Assembly (NCBI GenBank): GCA_900473805.1
Contig: UCMS01000010.1
Location: 1-64,000, forward strand
Origin: Hyphomicrobiales bacterium
GTDB lineage: Bacteria > Pseudomonadota > Alphaproteobacteria > Rhizobiales > Rhizobiaceae
Direction of reading: 5' to 3'
DNA length: 64,000 nt
This document shows positions 26,819 to 35,320 of this stretch, piece by piece. Under the pieces are notes generated by a model. That model did not search any database. It was not told the origin of the DNA and worked only from the letters and a program-made list of their open reading frames with translations. The position numbers and the translations under genes are program-made. Numbering within the stretch: the stretch's first letter is position 1; each line of letters opens with the position of its first letter.

Positions 26819-27637
26819 ATGCTCAATTCAAGCGATTTCAAGCAGTGCGTCATTATCATGGCGCATCCCGATGACGAGGTCCTCTGGGCCAGTTCAATCC
26901 TTGTTGCGGCAAAGAAGGTCGTGCTCTGTTACCAGGATTCGGCTGACGCTGCCGTGAGCCGGGGGCGTGCGGCATTGCTGCGCGAATTTCCTGTGCCTTC
27001 GGTTGTCGGGCTGAACATTCCAGAATCGCGCAGCTTCCTCACGTCGAACTGGGAACGGCCGGTGGAGACGCCAGACGGCGTCCTGTGTGGGCGCGATCAG
27101 GACGGGTATGCCCGCAACTTCGAACGGATTGCAGCCGCCATCGCCGCGCATGTCGCGGACGGAGATCTCGTCGTCACGCACAATCCGTGGGGCGAGTATG
27201 GGCACGAAGAGCATGTCCAGGTCTATCGCGCGGTCTCGCTGCTGAAGAAGACCCGTGATTTCCGGCTTTTCGTCACCGGCTATGCAAGCGACCGAGTGTT
27301 CTCCTTCATGGAGAGCAACATGCCAAGGCTCGGCTCCCGCTTTGCCGTTCTGCCCACAGACAAGGCATTGGCCAAGACCTTGAAACAGCATTACCAGAAA
27401 CACGACAGCTGGACCTGGGATGACGGTTACGAATGGCCCGATTACGAGATGTTCTATGAAGTGCAGTCTCCGGATGCCCCCTTGCGTCCGGTGCGCGGCA
27501 CGCCTGCCTCGCTCCCGGTCAACATGGTGTGGATCGATGGAGGTCTGCCGCTCTGGCACCGGCTGTTGCGCCGGATGAAACGACGCATTCTGGTTAAGCT
27601 GGATCCGCTGCTATGCCGGTTGCCTGGCCAGCGATAA
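26819..27637 (+). CDS. PIG-L-family deacetylase-like protein
   Basis: 272 residues with the zinc motif AHPDDE at residues 15-20 and a second His region HNPWGEYGHEEHVQVYRAV (about 121-140), both diagnostic of PIG-L/LmbE. Members remove N-acetyl groups from GlcNAc-containing lipids or thiols. There is no signal peptide. It sits at the edge of the polysaccharide cluster and converges with a glycosyltransferase gene 13 bp away, so de-N-acetylation of a surface-sugar precursor is plausible (inference). The start at 26819 has no strong ribosome site; the ATG at 26858 would cut into the zinc motif. Confidence 0.82.
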   Translation: MLNSSDFKQCVIIMAHPDDEVLWASSILVAAKKVVLCYQDSADAAVSRGRAALLREFPVPSVVGLNIPESRSFLTSNWERPVETPDGVLCGRDQDGYARNFERIAAAIAAHVADGDLVVTHNPWGEYGHEEHVQVYRAVSLLKKTRDFRLFVTGYASDRVFSFMESNMPRLGSRFAVLPTDKALAKTLKQHYQKHDSWTWDDGYEWPDYEMFYEVQSPDAPLRPVRGTPASLPVNMVWIDGGLPLWHRLLRRMKRRILVKLDPLLCRLPGQR

Positions 27638-27650
27638 ACTGCGCGGGCGG

Positions 27651-29003
27651 TCACATCCCTTTCGTCAGGATGTTGGCATAGATCCGGGTTAGCGCGTCGG
27701 CCCATCCTTCGGGTGTGTTGGCCATCGAAATAGCACGGGAATAGGCTTTCTCGCTCATGCGCCTGATCTCCTCCCGATCCATTGCCGCCATCTTGCGAAG
27801 GACGGCAGCAAAAGCTTCGGTGTCCTGCGTGTTGCAGATCAGCCCGATTTCCTCCCCGGTCACCTCATCGGCCAGCAAAGCCATTTCAGTCAGAACCAGG
27901 GGGATGCCGCTTGCGGCCGCTTCCACGGCGACCAAACCGAACGGCTCGGGCAGCCGGGACGGAATGACCAGGGCACGCGCGTTCACGATCAGATCACCGA
28001 TCTCCTCAGGTCGGCGCCAGCCGTGGAAGATCATCTCGGGATAGTGTGCCGCCAACGTTTCCCGCAACGGACCGTCCCCGATGACTTCCAACATCACACC
28101 TGCACGCCTTGCTGCGGCCAGGGCATCCTGCGGGCCCTTTTCCTGCTCCAGACGGCCGATGAAGAAATAGCTGCCATTGTCCTCGACGGGAACGCGATAG
28201 TCGACAAAAGCAGCGGCCGGATTCCGAACGGCGAGCAGGTCCTCGCGCCGATAACCGGCGCGCAGGAAGCCATTTGTCATCTTTTCGTGGATCAGCAGGA
28301 ATTTCGCCCATGGAACATCCGTGCCCATGGCGGAGAATAGACGTGCCTGTCGGACGGAACGCCAGAGCTTATGGGCATAGGAGCGGCGATCGCAATGGGT
28401 GGTGAGACAGTCCTTGCTGAGGGGGACCAGCATGCACTGCGTCTCCCGGTGATAGTTCATATAAGCGCCGTTGGGGCAGGCGTGAAACGAATCGTGGGCG
28501 TGGATCACCGTGCGTTCTGCGACCCGGCGCAGCGGCAGGAAGATCGCCGGCGACAGGATTTGAGACCAGGTATGCACGTGATAGACGGTGCCCGGCGTGT
28601 CGTTGACTTCGATCCAGTCTCTGAGGAGCTCGCTCGCTGAGGTGTTATGGATGCCGTTGACGACTGTTTTCAGGGGGTTGCCCTTCAGCAGTTCCTTGTG
28701 GCCGAGGCTGACGCTGTCGGCCCCGAGTTCAGAGAAAAGCGGGTTCTCTCCGTCGTCGCCGACGATCATCGTGACGGGAATCGAGCGGGCGCGCAAAAGC
28801 CTCAGGAGCAGAAGGACGAGCGTGGTCGCCCCGCCGCGAGCGACAGAGAAGTCGTTGACGATGACGACGCGCTCGATCCGCTCAGTCACGACTTGGCGGT
28901 CCTCCCCTGCAACAGTGAGCCTGGGAAGTTTGCATACGGGCGATTTCCGCTCTCCTGCGATAGGCCTGCGCTCACCTCTGTCTCCCCTGATCATGCCTCT
29001 CAA
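27651..29003 (-). CDS. GT4-family glycosyltransferase
   Basis: 450 residues if read from 29003. The first 38 residues look unlike a glycosyltransferase, and a GTG at 28889 (VTERIERVVIVNDFSVARGGAT) is an attractive alternative start. The C-terminal half has the Rossmann-like GT-B donor domain (YFFIGRLEQEKGPQDALAAARRAG) and the E-x7-E nucleotide-sugar motif in PEPFGLVAVEAAASGIPLV. It is the last gene of the minus-strand polysaccharide arm, 192 bp after the Wzz-like gene. Confidence 0.85.
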   Translation of the reverse strand: MRGMIRGDRGERRPIAGERKSPVCKLPRLTVAGEDRQVVTERIERVVIVNDFSVARGGATTLVLLLLRLLRARSIPVTMIVGDDGENPLFSELGADSVSLGHKELLKGNPLKTVVNGIHNTSASELLRDWIEVNDTPGTVYHVHTWSQILSPAIFLPLRRVAERTVIHAHDSFHACPNGAYMNYHRETQCMLVPLSKDCLTTHCDRRSYAHKLWRSVRQARLFSAMGTDVPWAKFLLIHEKMTNGFLRAGYRREDLLAVRNPAAAFVDYRVPVEDNGSYFFIGRLEQEKGPQDALAAARRAGVMLEVIGDGPLRETLAAHYPEMIFHGWRRPEEIGDLIVNARALVIPSRLPEPFGLVAVEAAASGIPLVLTEMALLADEVTGEEIGLICNTQDTEAFAAVLRKMAAMDREEIRRMSEKAYSRAISMANTPEGWADALTRIYANILTKGM

Positions 29004-29195
29004 TGCCGCGACGCCTCGGTCTAAGGACCGGAGGACGATGCGCCCATACGCAATCGACGACAGGCTTAGCCAGATTTCCTCTCGATACTGATAAGAGGCT
29101 GAGCGTCGAGCACGAAATCAACTTCAACTTGTGCGGCATTTTTCATACAGGCTTAAGATCGCCCTAACGTGATGCAATCCGCACGGTTCGTGTCG

Positions 29196-31373
29196 TCATC
29201 CGGCACGTGGCATGTCTTCGGCCTCTTCATCGAGAAGCAGAGCCATGGCAGGCGTCAATCCGCCCTGTTCGAGCAAAGATAGGGTGTCTTCGGCGTCCTT
29301 GCGATTGAACCAGTTGCCGATGACGGCGAAGCTGTCGGCGGCGTCACTGACGGCTGCTCCGGTCTTTTGGGTGCTCCAGCGTCCCGCATAGACAAGGACC
29401 AGATCGAACCGAAGGCTGTCTTCTCGCAGCCAGTCGGCAAGGGTTTCCGCCGTGTGGACACCTCTGGTCGAAATGCGGGGAGAGCGGCGCCCGGAGGGCA
29501 TCAACCAGAGGCCGGGTGTCCGGTCCGGGTGAACGAAATCGCTTTCGATGCGCTGCAGGGCTATGGCGTCGAGCAACCCCGCCTTGCCGACCGCGCCCAG
29601 CTGGCGCGTCAGGCCGGCCTCGTTGTCGGAGTCCACGAGGAGAACATTCTTGCCTGCAGCCGCGAGAGCCTTGCCCAGGTTCAGGACGGTGCGATGGCCA
29701 TTGCGGTGCTGTTGAGACGCGTAGAGCACGGTGCAGTGGTTCGGCTGATTGGAGGCCTGGTGAACCAGCCGACGGATAGCGGTCGCGTAGAGGTCGTCTG
29801 CATCTTCGACAGGCCCGGTTACCCGCGGCCGGCGGTTCTTGACGACGAGGGGATACGCTTCCGGTTCGGGACTGTCGTTGTCGGCAGAGGGATCCGGCAT
29901 TTCGGCCGGCCTGCGCCGGAACCAACCCCAGAACCTACGGCGGCGCTTTCGCTCCGGGTCTGCTGAAGCGGGCGCTTCCGGAGCGGACCGCGCGGGCAAA
30001 GGCGCCATGACGCCACCGACCGTTGGCCGTATGTCGCGCGCGAGCGCAATGCCGCAACCGACCATGAAACCCAGGATCGTCGCACCGGCAACGATCAGGG
30101 AGCGGCGCGGGCCAGACTTGGTCAGGGGCACCTGTCCGGGAGAGATGATCTGTGGATTTTCGCTGACCGTGCGCTCCTGACCGGACAATTGGCGGGTCCG
30201 CAGCAGGAACGCTTCGTAGACGAGGCGGTCGCTGGCGAGCTTACGCTCCAGTTCGCGTAGCTGCACCATCGATTTGTCCGACTCGTTCAGACTGGCTTTG
30301 AGGTTCGCGAGGTTCTTCTGCAACAGCTGACGTTGGCTTTTCAGCTTTTCCCCGTTGCGGGCCAGGGATGTCTCGAAATCCCTGAGCTGTGTATTCAACA
30401 AGGCCGATACGGCCTGGGTGCGAGCGCGTGCGCTCTGAAGGGCAGGATGGCGATCGCCGAAGGAGGACTGCAGCACAGACTGCTGCTCAAGCGCGGCATG
30501 GTAGCGGGTGCGTAGCTCGATGATCGCCGGCGTCAGCGAGGAGTCCGGCGTGTACCGGAGGTATTCCGGATTGGACCTTGCCAGCTTCAGTTCCGACATC
30601 AGCGCATCATTTTCGGCGATCGTGCCGGAAATGCGGGTGATTTCCGTATTTGTCTCGGCAATCTGCTGCTCTGCCGTCGGGCGCCCCCCGACATCGATGA
30701 TGTTGTGTTCGGCCTTGTACGCCTGCACGGCGCGGTCGCCGTCCTCCACCGCTTTCTCCAGGCTCGCGAGCTGCGCGGAAAGATCCGTCGTCGCCTGGCG
30801 GACGACGCCGTTGTTCATTTGAATGCGGGTCTGAATATATGTATCTGCGATGGCATTCGCGATGCGCGCCGACTTCGCCGGATCGTGGGTCGTGACCGAG
30901 AGATCAATGACGAAACTGGCTTTGTTGAGATCGGCAACGATCGCCGCGCGCAGGGCGTCCAGGGCCCGCTGGGCTCGCTTGGCACGATCAGCGTCGTATG
31001 GCTTTGCCGCTCCGAATTCAGGGTCGTCGGCGAGGGACTGGGACTCAACCACTGCTCCGAGCACCCTTACCGACGTCAGGATGTATTGCTGGTTCATGGT
31101 CCGGGCTTCGGTTGCCCGGTTGTCACCATAGAGTTCGCCCTCGACGACACGCGAGCCTTCGGGGTCGACGAGAATGCTGACGGTCGAGATGTAATAGTTC
31201 TTCAGCACCAGCGAGAAGACGACGGCAGCCGCTGCGAAAAGCATCGTGATTGCGAGGATCCCGATGATGCCCCCGCGCAGCACGGAGAAGAAATGTGCGA
31301 GGTCGATCTGCGGGATCGCTCCTCGATCGTCCGTTTCTTCGCGTTCCACAGTTGGGATCGAGGTCTCGACCAT
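29196..31373 (-). CDS. Wzz-like polysaccharide chain-length/export protein with degenerate BY-kinase domain
   Basis: 725 residues. An N-terminal Wzz domain holds TM1 at about 36-58 (GIIGILAITMLFAAAAVVFSLVL), a long periplasmic coiled-coil region (about 180-410) and TM2 near 433-452. The C-terminal cytoplasmic part from about residue 535 aligns by eye with bacterial tyrosine kinases, but is decayed: the Walker A position reads ASQQHRNGHRTVLNLG with no GKT/GKS, only the A'-like LLVDSD is kept, Walker B is LVLVYAG, and the tail lacks the usual Tyr cluster. It would control chain length by oligomerisation without ATP-driven phosphorylation (inference). Confidence 0.85.
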   Translation of the reverse strand: MVETSIPTVEREETDDRGAIPQIDLAHFFSVLRGGIIGILAITMLFAAAAVVFSLVLKNYYISTVSILVDPEGSRVVEGELYGDNRATEARTMNQQYILTSVRVLGAVVESQSLADDPEFGAAKPYDADRAKRAQRALDALRAAIVADLNKASFVIDLSVTTHDPAKSARIANAIADTYIQTRIQMNNGVVRQATTDLSAQLASLEKAVEDGDRAVQAYKAEHNIIDVGGRPTAEQQIAETNTEITRISGTIAENDALMSELKLARSNPEYLRYTPDSSLTPAIIELRTRYHAALEQQSVLQSSFGDRHPALQSARARTQAVSALLNTQLRDFETSLARNGEKLKSQRQLLQKNLANLKASLNESDKSMVQLRELERKLASDRLVYEAFLLRTRQLSGQERTVSENPQIISPGQVPLTKSGPRRSLIVAGATILGFMVGCGIALARDIRPTVGGVMAPLPARSAPEAPASADPERKRRRRFWGWFRRRPAEMPDPSADNDSPEPEAYPLVVKNRRPRVTGPVEDADDLYATAIRRLVHQASNQPNHCTVLYASQQHRNGHRTVLNLGKALAAAGKNVLLVDSDNEAGLTRQLGAVGKAGLLDAIALQRIESDFVHPDRTPGLWLMPSGRRSPRISTRGVHTAETLADWLREDSLRFDLVLVYAGRWSTQKTGAAVSDAADSFAVIGNWFNRKDAEDTLSLLEQGGLTPAMALLLDEEAEDMPRAG

Positions 31374-31398
31374 GCGACGTGCCGCTCATTGGTTGGCT

Positions 31399-31415
31399 GG
31401 TTATCCGGATTAACC
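31399..31415. promoter_or_regulatory. Near-palindrome upstream of the Wzz-like gene
   Basis: GGTTATCCGGATTAACC lies about 25 bp upstream of the start at 31373. The ten-base GGTTAATCCG on the minus strand recurs inside the inverted-repeat region at 33.8-34.1 kb, so it may be a shared regulator site of the polysaccharide operons. Confidence 0.4.
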
Positions 31416-31458
31416 GGTGATCCGAGCGCAGCCTATTGGCGATGTCTTAAGATATTGT

Positions 31459-32616
31459 TTACCGTGATTGCAGGTTGTTCTGGGATACGCCTGCCGGATG
31501 ATCGAGCGCTGGCAGGCCGAGTATGCCTGCGAGCTTGCGAGCGGCGGCATCCCAGGTGAAAAGGCTGGCCTGACGACGCCCGCTTTCCCGCAAGGTGGCG
31601 TGCAGGTCGGGATCTGCTGCGAGGCTGGTGATCTTCTCAACCCACTGATCGGGGTTATGTGGGTCTGCGCGTAACGCGGCATCCCCGCACACTTCCGGAA
31701 GGGCGCCACACGGGGCGATGATTGCGGGGCAACCCAGGATCATGGCTTCGAGCGGCGGCAGACCGAAACCTTCGGTCGTCGACGGGCAAGCAAAGGCCAA
31801 TGCATGGGTCATAAGGGCGGCGAGTTCGCCATCGTCGATCCGACCGACGAAATGCACATTGGGTGGCACTGCGAAGCCGAGATCCTCGAAGGTCGACCTG
31901 CCGGCGGCGCCGAACAAGACAAGGGTCAGATGCGAAAGTCTCTCGTCGGCGAATGCTTGGAACAGAACACGGATGTTCTTGTGTGACTGGGTGCTCGAGA
32001 GGGCGAGCACATAACGCCCTTCCTCGAGGCCACTGGCGCCAACGAACCCATCCGCCGGGGTGCGGGCGAGGACATGATCGCACCCGTTGTAAAGAACCGT
32101 GATCTTCTCTGCAGGGGCGACGCCATAGTGGACGAGTTGCTGCTTCGAGTATTCTGATACCGTGAGGATCTGGCGGTTGGTGCGGCCCAGCAGCGGCTGG
32201 ACCAGTCGGTACCACAACCTGAAGCTCAGCGAATAGGAGGCGGGGGTCAAGTAGACCTGGGCATCATGGATCATGGTGAGGGAATCACCGTGCAAGAGAG
32301 GTCCCATGTTGCAAAGATTCACCAAGGTGGCGCCGCGGGCGAGCCAGGGAAGGTTTATCTGTTCCCAGGGGTACTCTCGCGGGAGGCCGCTGGCGAAACC
32401 CTGCTTGTTCAAGCGGATCTGCGAAAAGGACGGCGTGCGCGTTGCTGTCGTGGGGGCGACCAGCGACACCTCGGGAAGCTTTGCAGCATCGCCGTGATTG
32501 ACCATGAGGCGTTCGAATGCGCGGATCAGTTCTTCGGCGACGCGGTGAACGCCGGTCGGAGAGACCGTCAGAAACTTGCCGTTGAAGACGATCGGTTTCA
32601 AGCGCTCTTGTCCCAC
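31459..32616 (-). CDS. GT4-family glycosyltransferase
   Basis: 385 residues of a mannosyltransferase-like GT-B enzyme: N-terminal VFNGKFLTVSPTGVHRVAEELIRAF, central GRYVLALSSTQSHKNIRVLFQAFAD, and the donor motif CPSTTEGFGLPPLEAMILGCPAI near residue 285. It transfers a nucleotide-linked sugar to the growing lipid-linked repeat on the cytoplasmic side. The start overlaps the end of the preceding glycosyltransferase gene by 19 bp. No membrane segment is seen. Confidence 0.9.
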   Translation of the reverse strand: MGQERLKPIVFNGKFLTVSPTGVHRVAEELIRAFERLMVNHGDAAKLPEVSLVAPTTATRTPSFSQIRLNKQGFASGLPREYPWEQINLPWLARGATLVNLCNMGPLLHGDSLTMIHDAQVYLTPASYSLSFRLWYRLVQPLLGRTNRQILTVSEYSKQQLVHYGVAPAEKITVLYNGCDHVLARTPADGFVGASGLEEGRYVLALSSTQSHKNIRVLFQAFADERLSHLTLVLFGAAGRSTFEDLGFAVPPNVHFVGRIDDGELAALMTHALAFACPSTTEGFGLPPLEAMILGCPAIIAPCGALPEVCGDAALRADPHNPDQWVEKITSLAADPDLHATLRESGRRQASLFTWDAAARKLAGILGLPALDHPAGVSQNNLQSR

Positions 32617-33740
32617 ACCTGCTGTTCCATCGGAGCTTTGGGATTCTGCCGGGCGATGCAGTCGTCTATCGACGTCTTCAGCTCAGCGCGAAAACGCTCG
32701 GGTTCGAAGCTCGTGGCATGGGCGCGCAGAACAGCAGGCTCAAACATGCTGCTGTCCGCCTCGAAGCGGGTGAGGGCCGCGCACAGGGCATCGACGGTCT
32801 GCTCGTGGAAGAATATGCCGGTCTTTCCATCCAGAACGGTTTCCAGGGCTCCACCTCGGGCGAAGGCGATGACCGGCCGTCCGCTTGCCATGACTTCGAG
32901 CGGGACGATGCCGAAATCCTCCACGCCCGGATAGATGAGGGCGCGACAGTTGGAGAAGCAGCGCTCCATCTCCGCATCCGACACGGCACCCAGGAAACGC
33001 ACTGTCGGCCCCGCCGACTGCTTGAGCCTGGCGCTGGCGCCGTCACCGATGACCACCAGCGGCAGGTTCAGGCGCGTGCAGGCGGCCACGGCGAGCTCGA
33101 TCTTCTTGTAAGGCGTGATCTGGCCTGCGCAGAGATAGAAGTCTTTCGGGCCATCGGAGATCTTGAAGCGACTGACCTCAACCGGTGGGTGGATAACCTC
33201 GGCATCGCGGCGATAGAACTTGTTGATGCGTTTTGCGACATAACCGGAGTTGGCAATGAAGTGATCAACCCGATGGGATGTGGTCACGTCCCACTGCCGC
33301 AGTCCGGGTGCTGCCATGAAGAGTACGGCCCGAGCCAAGAGGCCGGATTCAGCCATGTATTGCGGATAAAGGTCCCACACGTAGCGCATCGGCGAATGGC
33401 AGTAGCAAATGTGCAGAGCGTCCGGACGGGTGATGACCCCCTTGGCCGGGCCGGCTTCGCTGGAAATCACCAGATCATAGGCCGTAAGATCGAGCGACTC
33501 CAAAGCATGGGGCATCAGCGGCAACATCTTCTGATAATGCCTGCGCCCGCCAATCTTCTGCAGAAACGATGTCGTGATGCGATGCCTCCGGATTTTCGGC
33601 GACAAGCGCTCCGGATCTGCGACCAGCGTGAAAATGTCGGCATCGGGAAAAAGGTCGCAGAAGGCCTCCAGGACCTTCTCTCCTCCCCGCATGCCGACGA
33701 GCCAATAATGTACCAGGGCGACCTTCAAGAGAAACTCCAC
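32598..33740 (-). CDS. GT4-family glycosyltransferase
   Basis: 380 residues: LVHYWLVGMRGGEKVLEAFCDLFPDADIF at the start is a well-known pattern of rhizobial exopolysaccharide transferases. The donor domain has FYLCAGQITPYKKIELAVAACTRLN and GVEDFGIVPLEVMASGRPVIAFARGG with the E-x7-E residues. It is the first gene of the minus-strand polysaccharide arm and faces the 513-bp divergent intergenic region. Confidence 0.9.
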   Translation of the reverse strand: MEFLLKVALVHYWLVGMRGGEKVLEAFCDLFPDADIFTLVADPERLSPKIRRHRITTSFLQKIGGRRHYQKMLPLMPHALESLDLTAYDLVISSEAGPAKGVITRPDALHICYCHSPMRYVWDLYPQYMAESGLLARAVLFMAAPGLRQWDVTTSHRVDHFIANSGYVAKRINKFYRRDAEVIHPPVEVSRFKISDGPKDFYLCAGQITPYKKIELAVAACTRLNLPLVVIGDGASARLKQSAGPTVRFLGAVSDAEMERCFSNCRALIYPGVEDFGIVPLEVMASGRPVIAFARGGALETVLDGKTGIFFHEQTVDALCAALTRFEADSSMFEPAVLRAHATSFEPERFRAELKTSIDDCIARQNPKAPMEQQVWDKSA

Positions 33741-33847
33741 GGAAGTGGTTTTGCGTTCACATGACGAGACCGATCAGTCATAGCAGCTGCGAATATCTGA
33801 AAAGCGTGAAGAACAAGACCAGCATTGCCACAAGAAAAGGCGTGCTC

Positions 33848-33872
33848 GTGTAATTTCTGTATGAATCCGGGA
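33848..33872 (+). repeat. Left arm of 25-bp perfect inverted repeat
   Basis: The arm reads GTGTAATTTCTG then TATGAATCCGGGA and is the exact reverse complement of 34053-34077. The arms bound a 180-bp segment and face the starts of divergent operons at 33740 and 34254. No target-site duplication is visible at the outer edges. Confidence 0.9.
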
Positions 33873-34052
33873 CCGATGCGATTGGAAAAGACAAATTTGG
33901 TTAATGTCTCCTATCGGCCCGAGCGCGGCTCCCGGTATTCCTCAAGAGGCTCAGCTTGTACAGATTCACCTTGTTTCTCTTCTTTCGCTGCTTTGACAGG
34001 CCACGATCTGAGACGGCGGATTAACCATTTCCGTCGTTTTCGGTCGCAAAGA

Positions 34053-34077
34053 TCCCGGATTCATACAGAAATTACAC
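34053..34077 (-). repeat. Right arm of 25-bp perfect inverted repeat
   Basis: The arm reads TCCCGGATTCATA then CAGAAATTACAC on the plus strand, the exact reverse complement of 33848-33872. Its distance to the epimerase start is 176 bp, against 107 bp from the left arm to the minus-strand glycosyltransferase start. Confidence 0.9.
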
Positions 34078-34253
34078 CAAAGGCGGATTTTATCCCCGTC
34101 GTCGCCGCTTTCGCGGGCCGTGGCCGAGACTCTTCAGGAGGCGTGCCGTGCGGCCTCGTGAGACGTGTGACCTTAATGGGTCCAGGCCCGGTCATGATGC
34201 CTAAAATTCCGGATGCACTTGCATCCGACATCTGACGCAGGAAGGCATAGTGT

Positions 34254-35225
34254 ATGCAAGACGCAGGTTTGAAGAACGTCCTGGTTTTCGGCGGTTCCGG
34301 TTTCATTGGAACGCGTCTGGTCGCGCGTCTTTCGGGCGAAGGGCATCGCGTCGTGTCGGTGGATATCCGGTCTCCGCGCACCCGCCTTGCCGGGGTCGTC
34401 TATCTTCAGGGCGACGTGCGGGACCTCTCCGGTTTCGATCCTGGCATGCCGATCGACCGGATCTACAATCTCGCGGCCGTTCATACGACCCCGGGGCATC
34501 CTGACCACGAATATTATGAAACCAATATTCTCGGTGCGAACGCCATTGTCGCTTTGGCGCGGCGGCTCGGGATCGGGGAGATCGTGTTTACCAGTTCGAT
34601 TTCCGTCTACGGACCGGGAGAGGAAACGAAAAGCGAGACGACGCCGCCTGCGCCGGTTTCTCCTTATGGCTGGTCCAAGTACATGGCCGAGCGCATCCAG
34701 ATGGCCTGGCTGGAAGAGGATGCCGGCCGCCGTCTGGTCATCTGCCGGCCGGCCGTGATTTTCGGACCTGGGGAAGGCGGCAACTTTACCCGCATGGCAA
34801 CCCTGCTGAAGAAGGGCTTCTTCGTCTATCCGGGTCGCAAGGACACGATCAAGGCCTGCTTCTATGTGGATGATCTCCTCGAAGCGCTGCAGTTTGCCGT
34901 CGATCGGCCAGAACGGTTCGTTTTGTTCAATGGCTGTTATCCCGATCGCTATACGCTCGAGGAGATCGTCGAGACCTTTCGCAGGGATCATATGCAGGGT
35001 GTTCGAACCTTCATGGTGCCGCGCGGTGTGGTGAGCGCGGCCGCCGCCGTCTTGAAGCCGTTTTCGGCCATGGGGCTTGGTATCCATCCGGATCGCGTGA
35101 CGAAACTGGTGAAATCGACAGATGTTGTGCCAGGGTGGCTTTCCTCGGTGGGGCTTGCCAGCGCGGGCAGGCTGCCTTCGGCCATCGAGCGGTGGAATAC
35201 GGCAAGCGGCGGGCAGTTTGTTTGA
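34254..35225 (+). CDS. NAD-dependent epimerase/dehydratase (extended SDR)
   Basis: 323 residues: Rossmann motif VLVFGGSGFIGTRL at the N-terminus, NLAAVHT, and the catalytic triad elements Ser in VFTSSISVYG and YGWSKYMAE (Tyr-x3-Lys). The family converts nucleotide sugars, for example UDP-glucose to UDP-galactose or GDP-mannose products. It is the first gene of the plus-strand polysaccharide arm, so it likely makes a donor for the glycosyltransferases. The exact sugar cannot be assigned. Confidence 0.88.
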   Translation: MQDAGLKNVLVFGGSGFIGTRLVARLSGEGHRVVSVDIRSPRTRLAGVVYLQGDVRDLSGFDPGMPIDRIYNLAAVHTTPGHPDHEYYETNILGANAIVALARRLGIGEIVFTSSISVYGPGEETKSETTPPAPVSPYGWSKYMAERIQMAWLEEDAGRRLVICRPAVIFGPGEGGNFTRMATLLKKGFFVYPGRKDTIKACFYVDDLLEALQFAVDRPERFVLFNGCYPDRYTLEEIVETFRRDHMQGVRTFMVPRGVVSAAAAVLKPFSAMGLGIHPDRVTKLVKSTDVVPGWLSSVGLASAGRLPSAIERWNTASGGQFV

Positions 35226-35320
35226 AGTGTCGCGTCGTTGACGAAGACGGGTTCTGCCCGCAACTCGGAATTGGTGTGCAGAGTGGATTGGCGGGAGAGA
35301 CCGCGTCGAGGAAAATGGCC

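Larger units (their letters stand above)
33741..34253. other. 513-bp divergent intergenic region of the polysaccharide cluster
   Basis: It holds no protein I can support; a 136-codon plus-strand frame at 33825-34235 has no family features and crosses both repeat arms. The region must contain the promoters of both polysaccharide arms. It carries the perfect inverted repeat described separately, with further partial symmetry reaching about 33 bases inward on each side, including TGGTTAAT in both arms. Confidence 0.7.

Noticed and set aside
29143-29151. TTCATACAG upstream of the last glycosyltransferase, as in the inverted-repeat arms
   Set aside because: Only nine bases match and the orientation is opposite; expected by chance in 64 kb.
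33848-34077. Complete insertion sequence
   Set aside because: Only 230 bp, no transposase and no target-site duplication visible.
33825-34235. 136-codon plus-strand frame in the divergent intergenic region
   Set aside because: Crosses both inverted-repeat arms, no ribosome site or domain, unlike neighbours.
34173-35087. 304-codon minus-strand frame
   Set aside because: Antisense to the epimerase gene, which has a clear SDR sequence.
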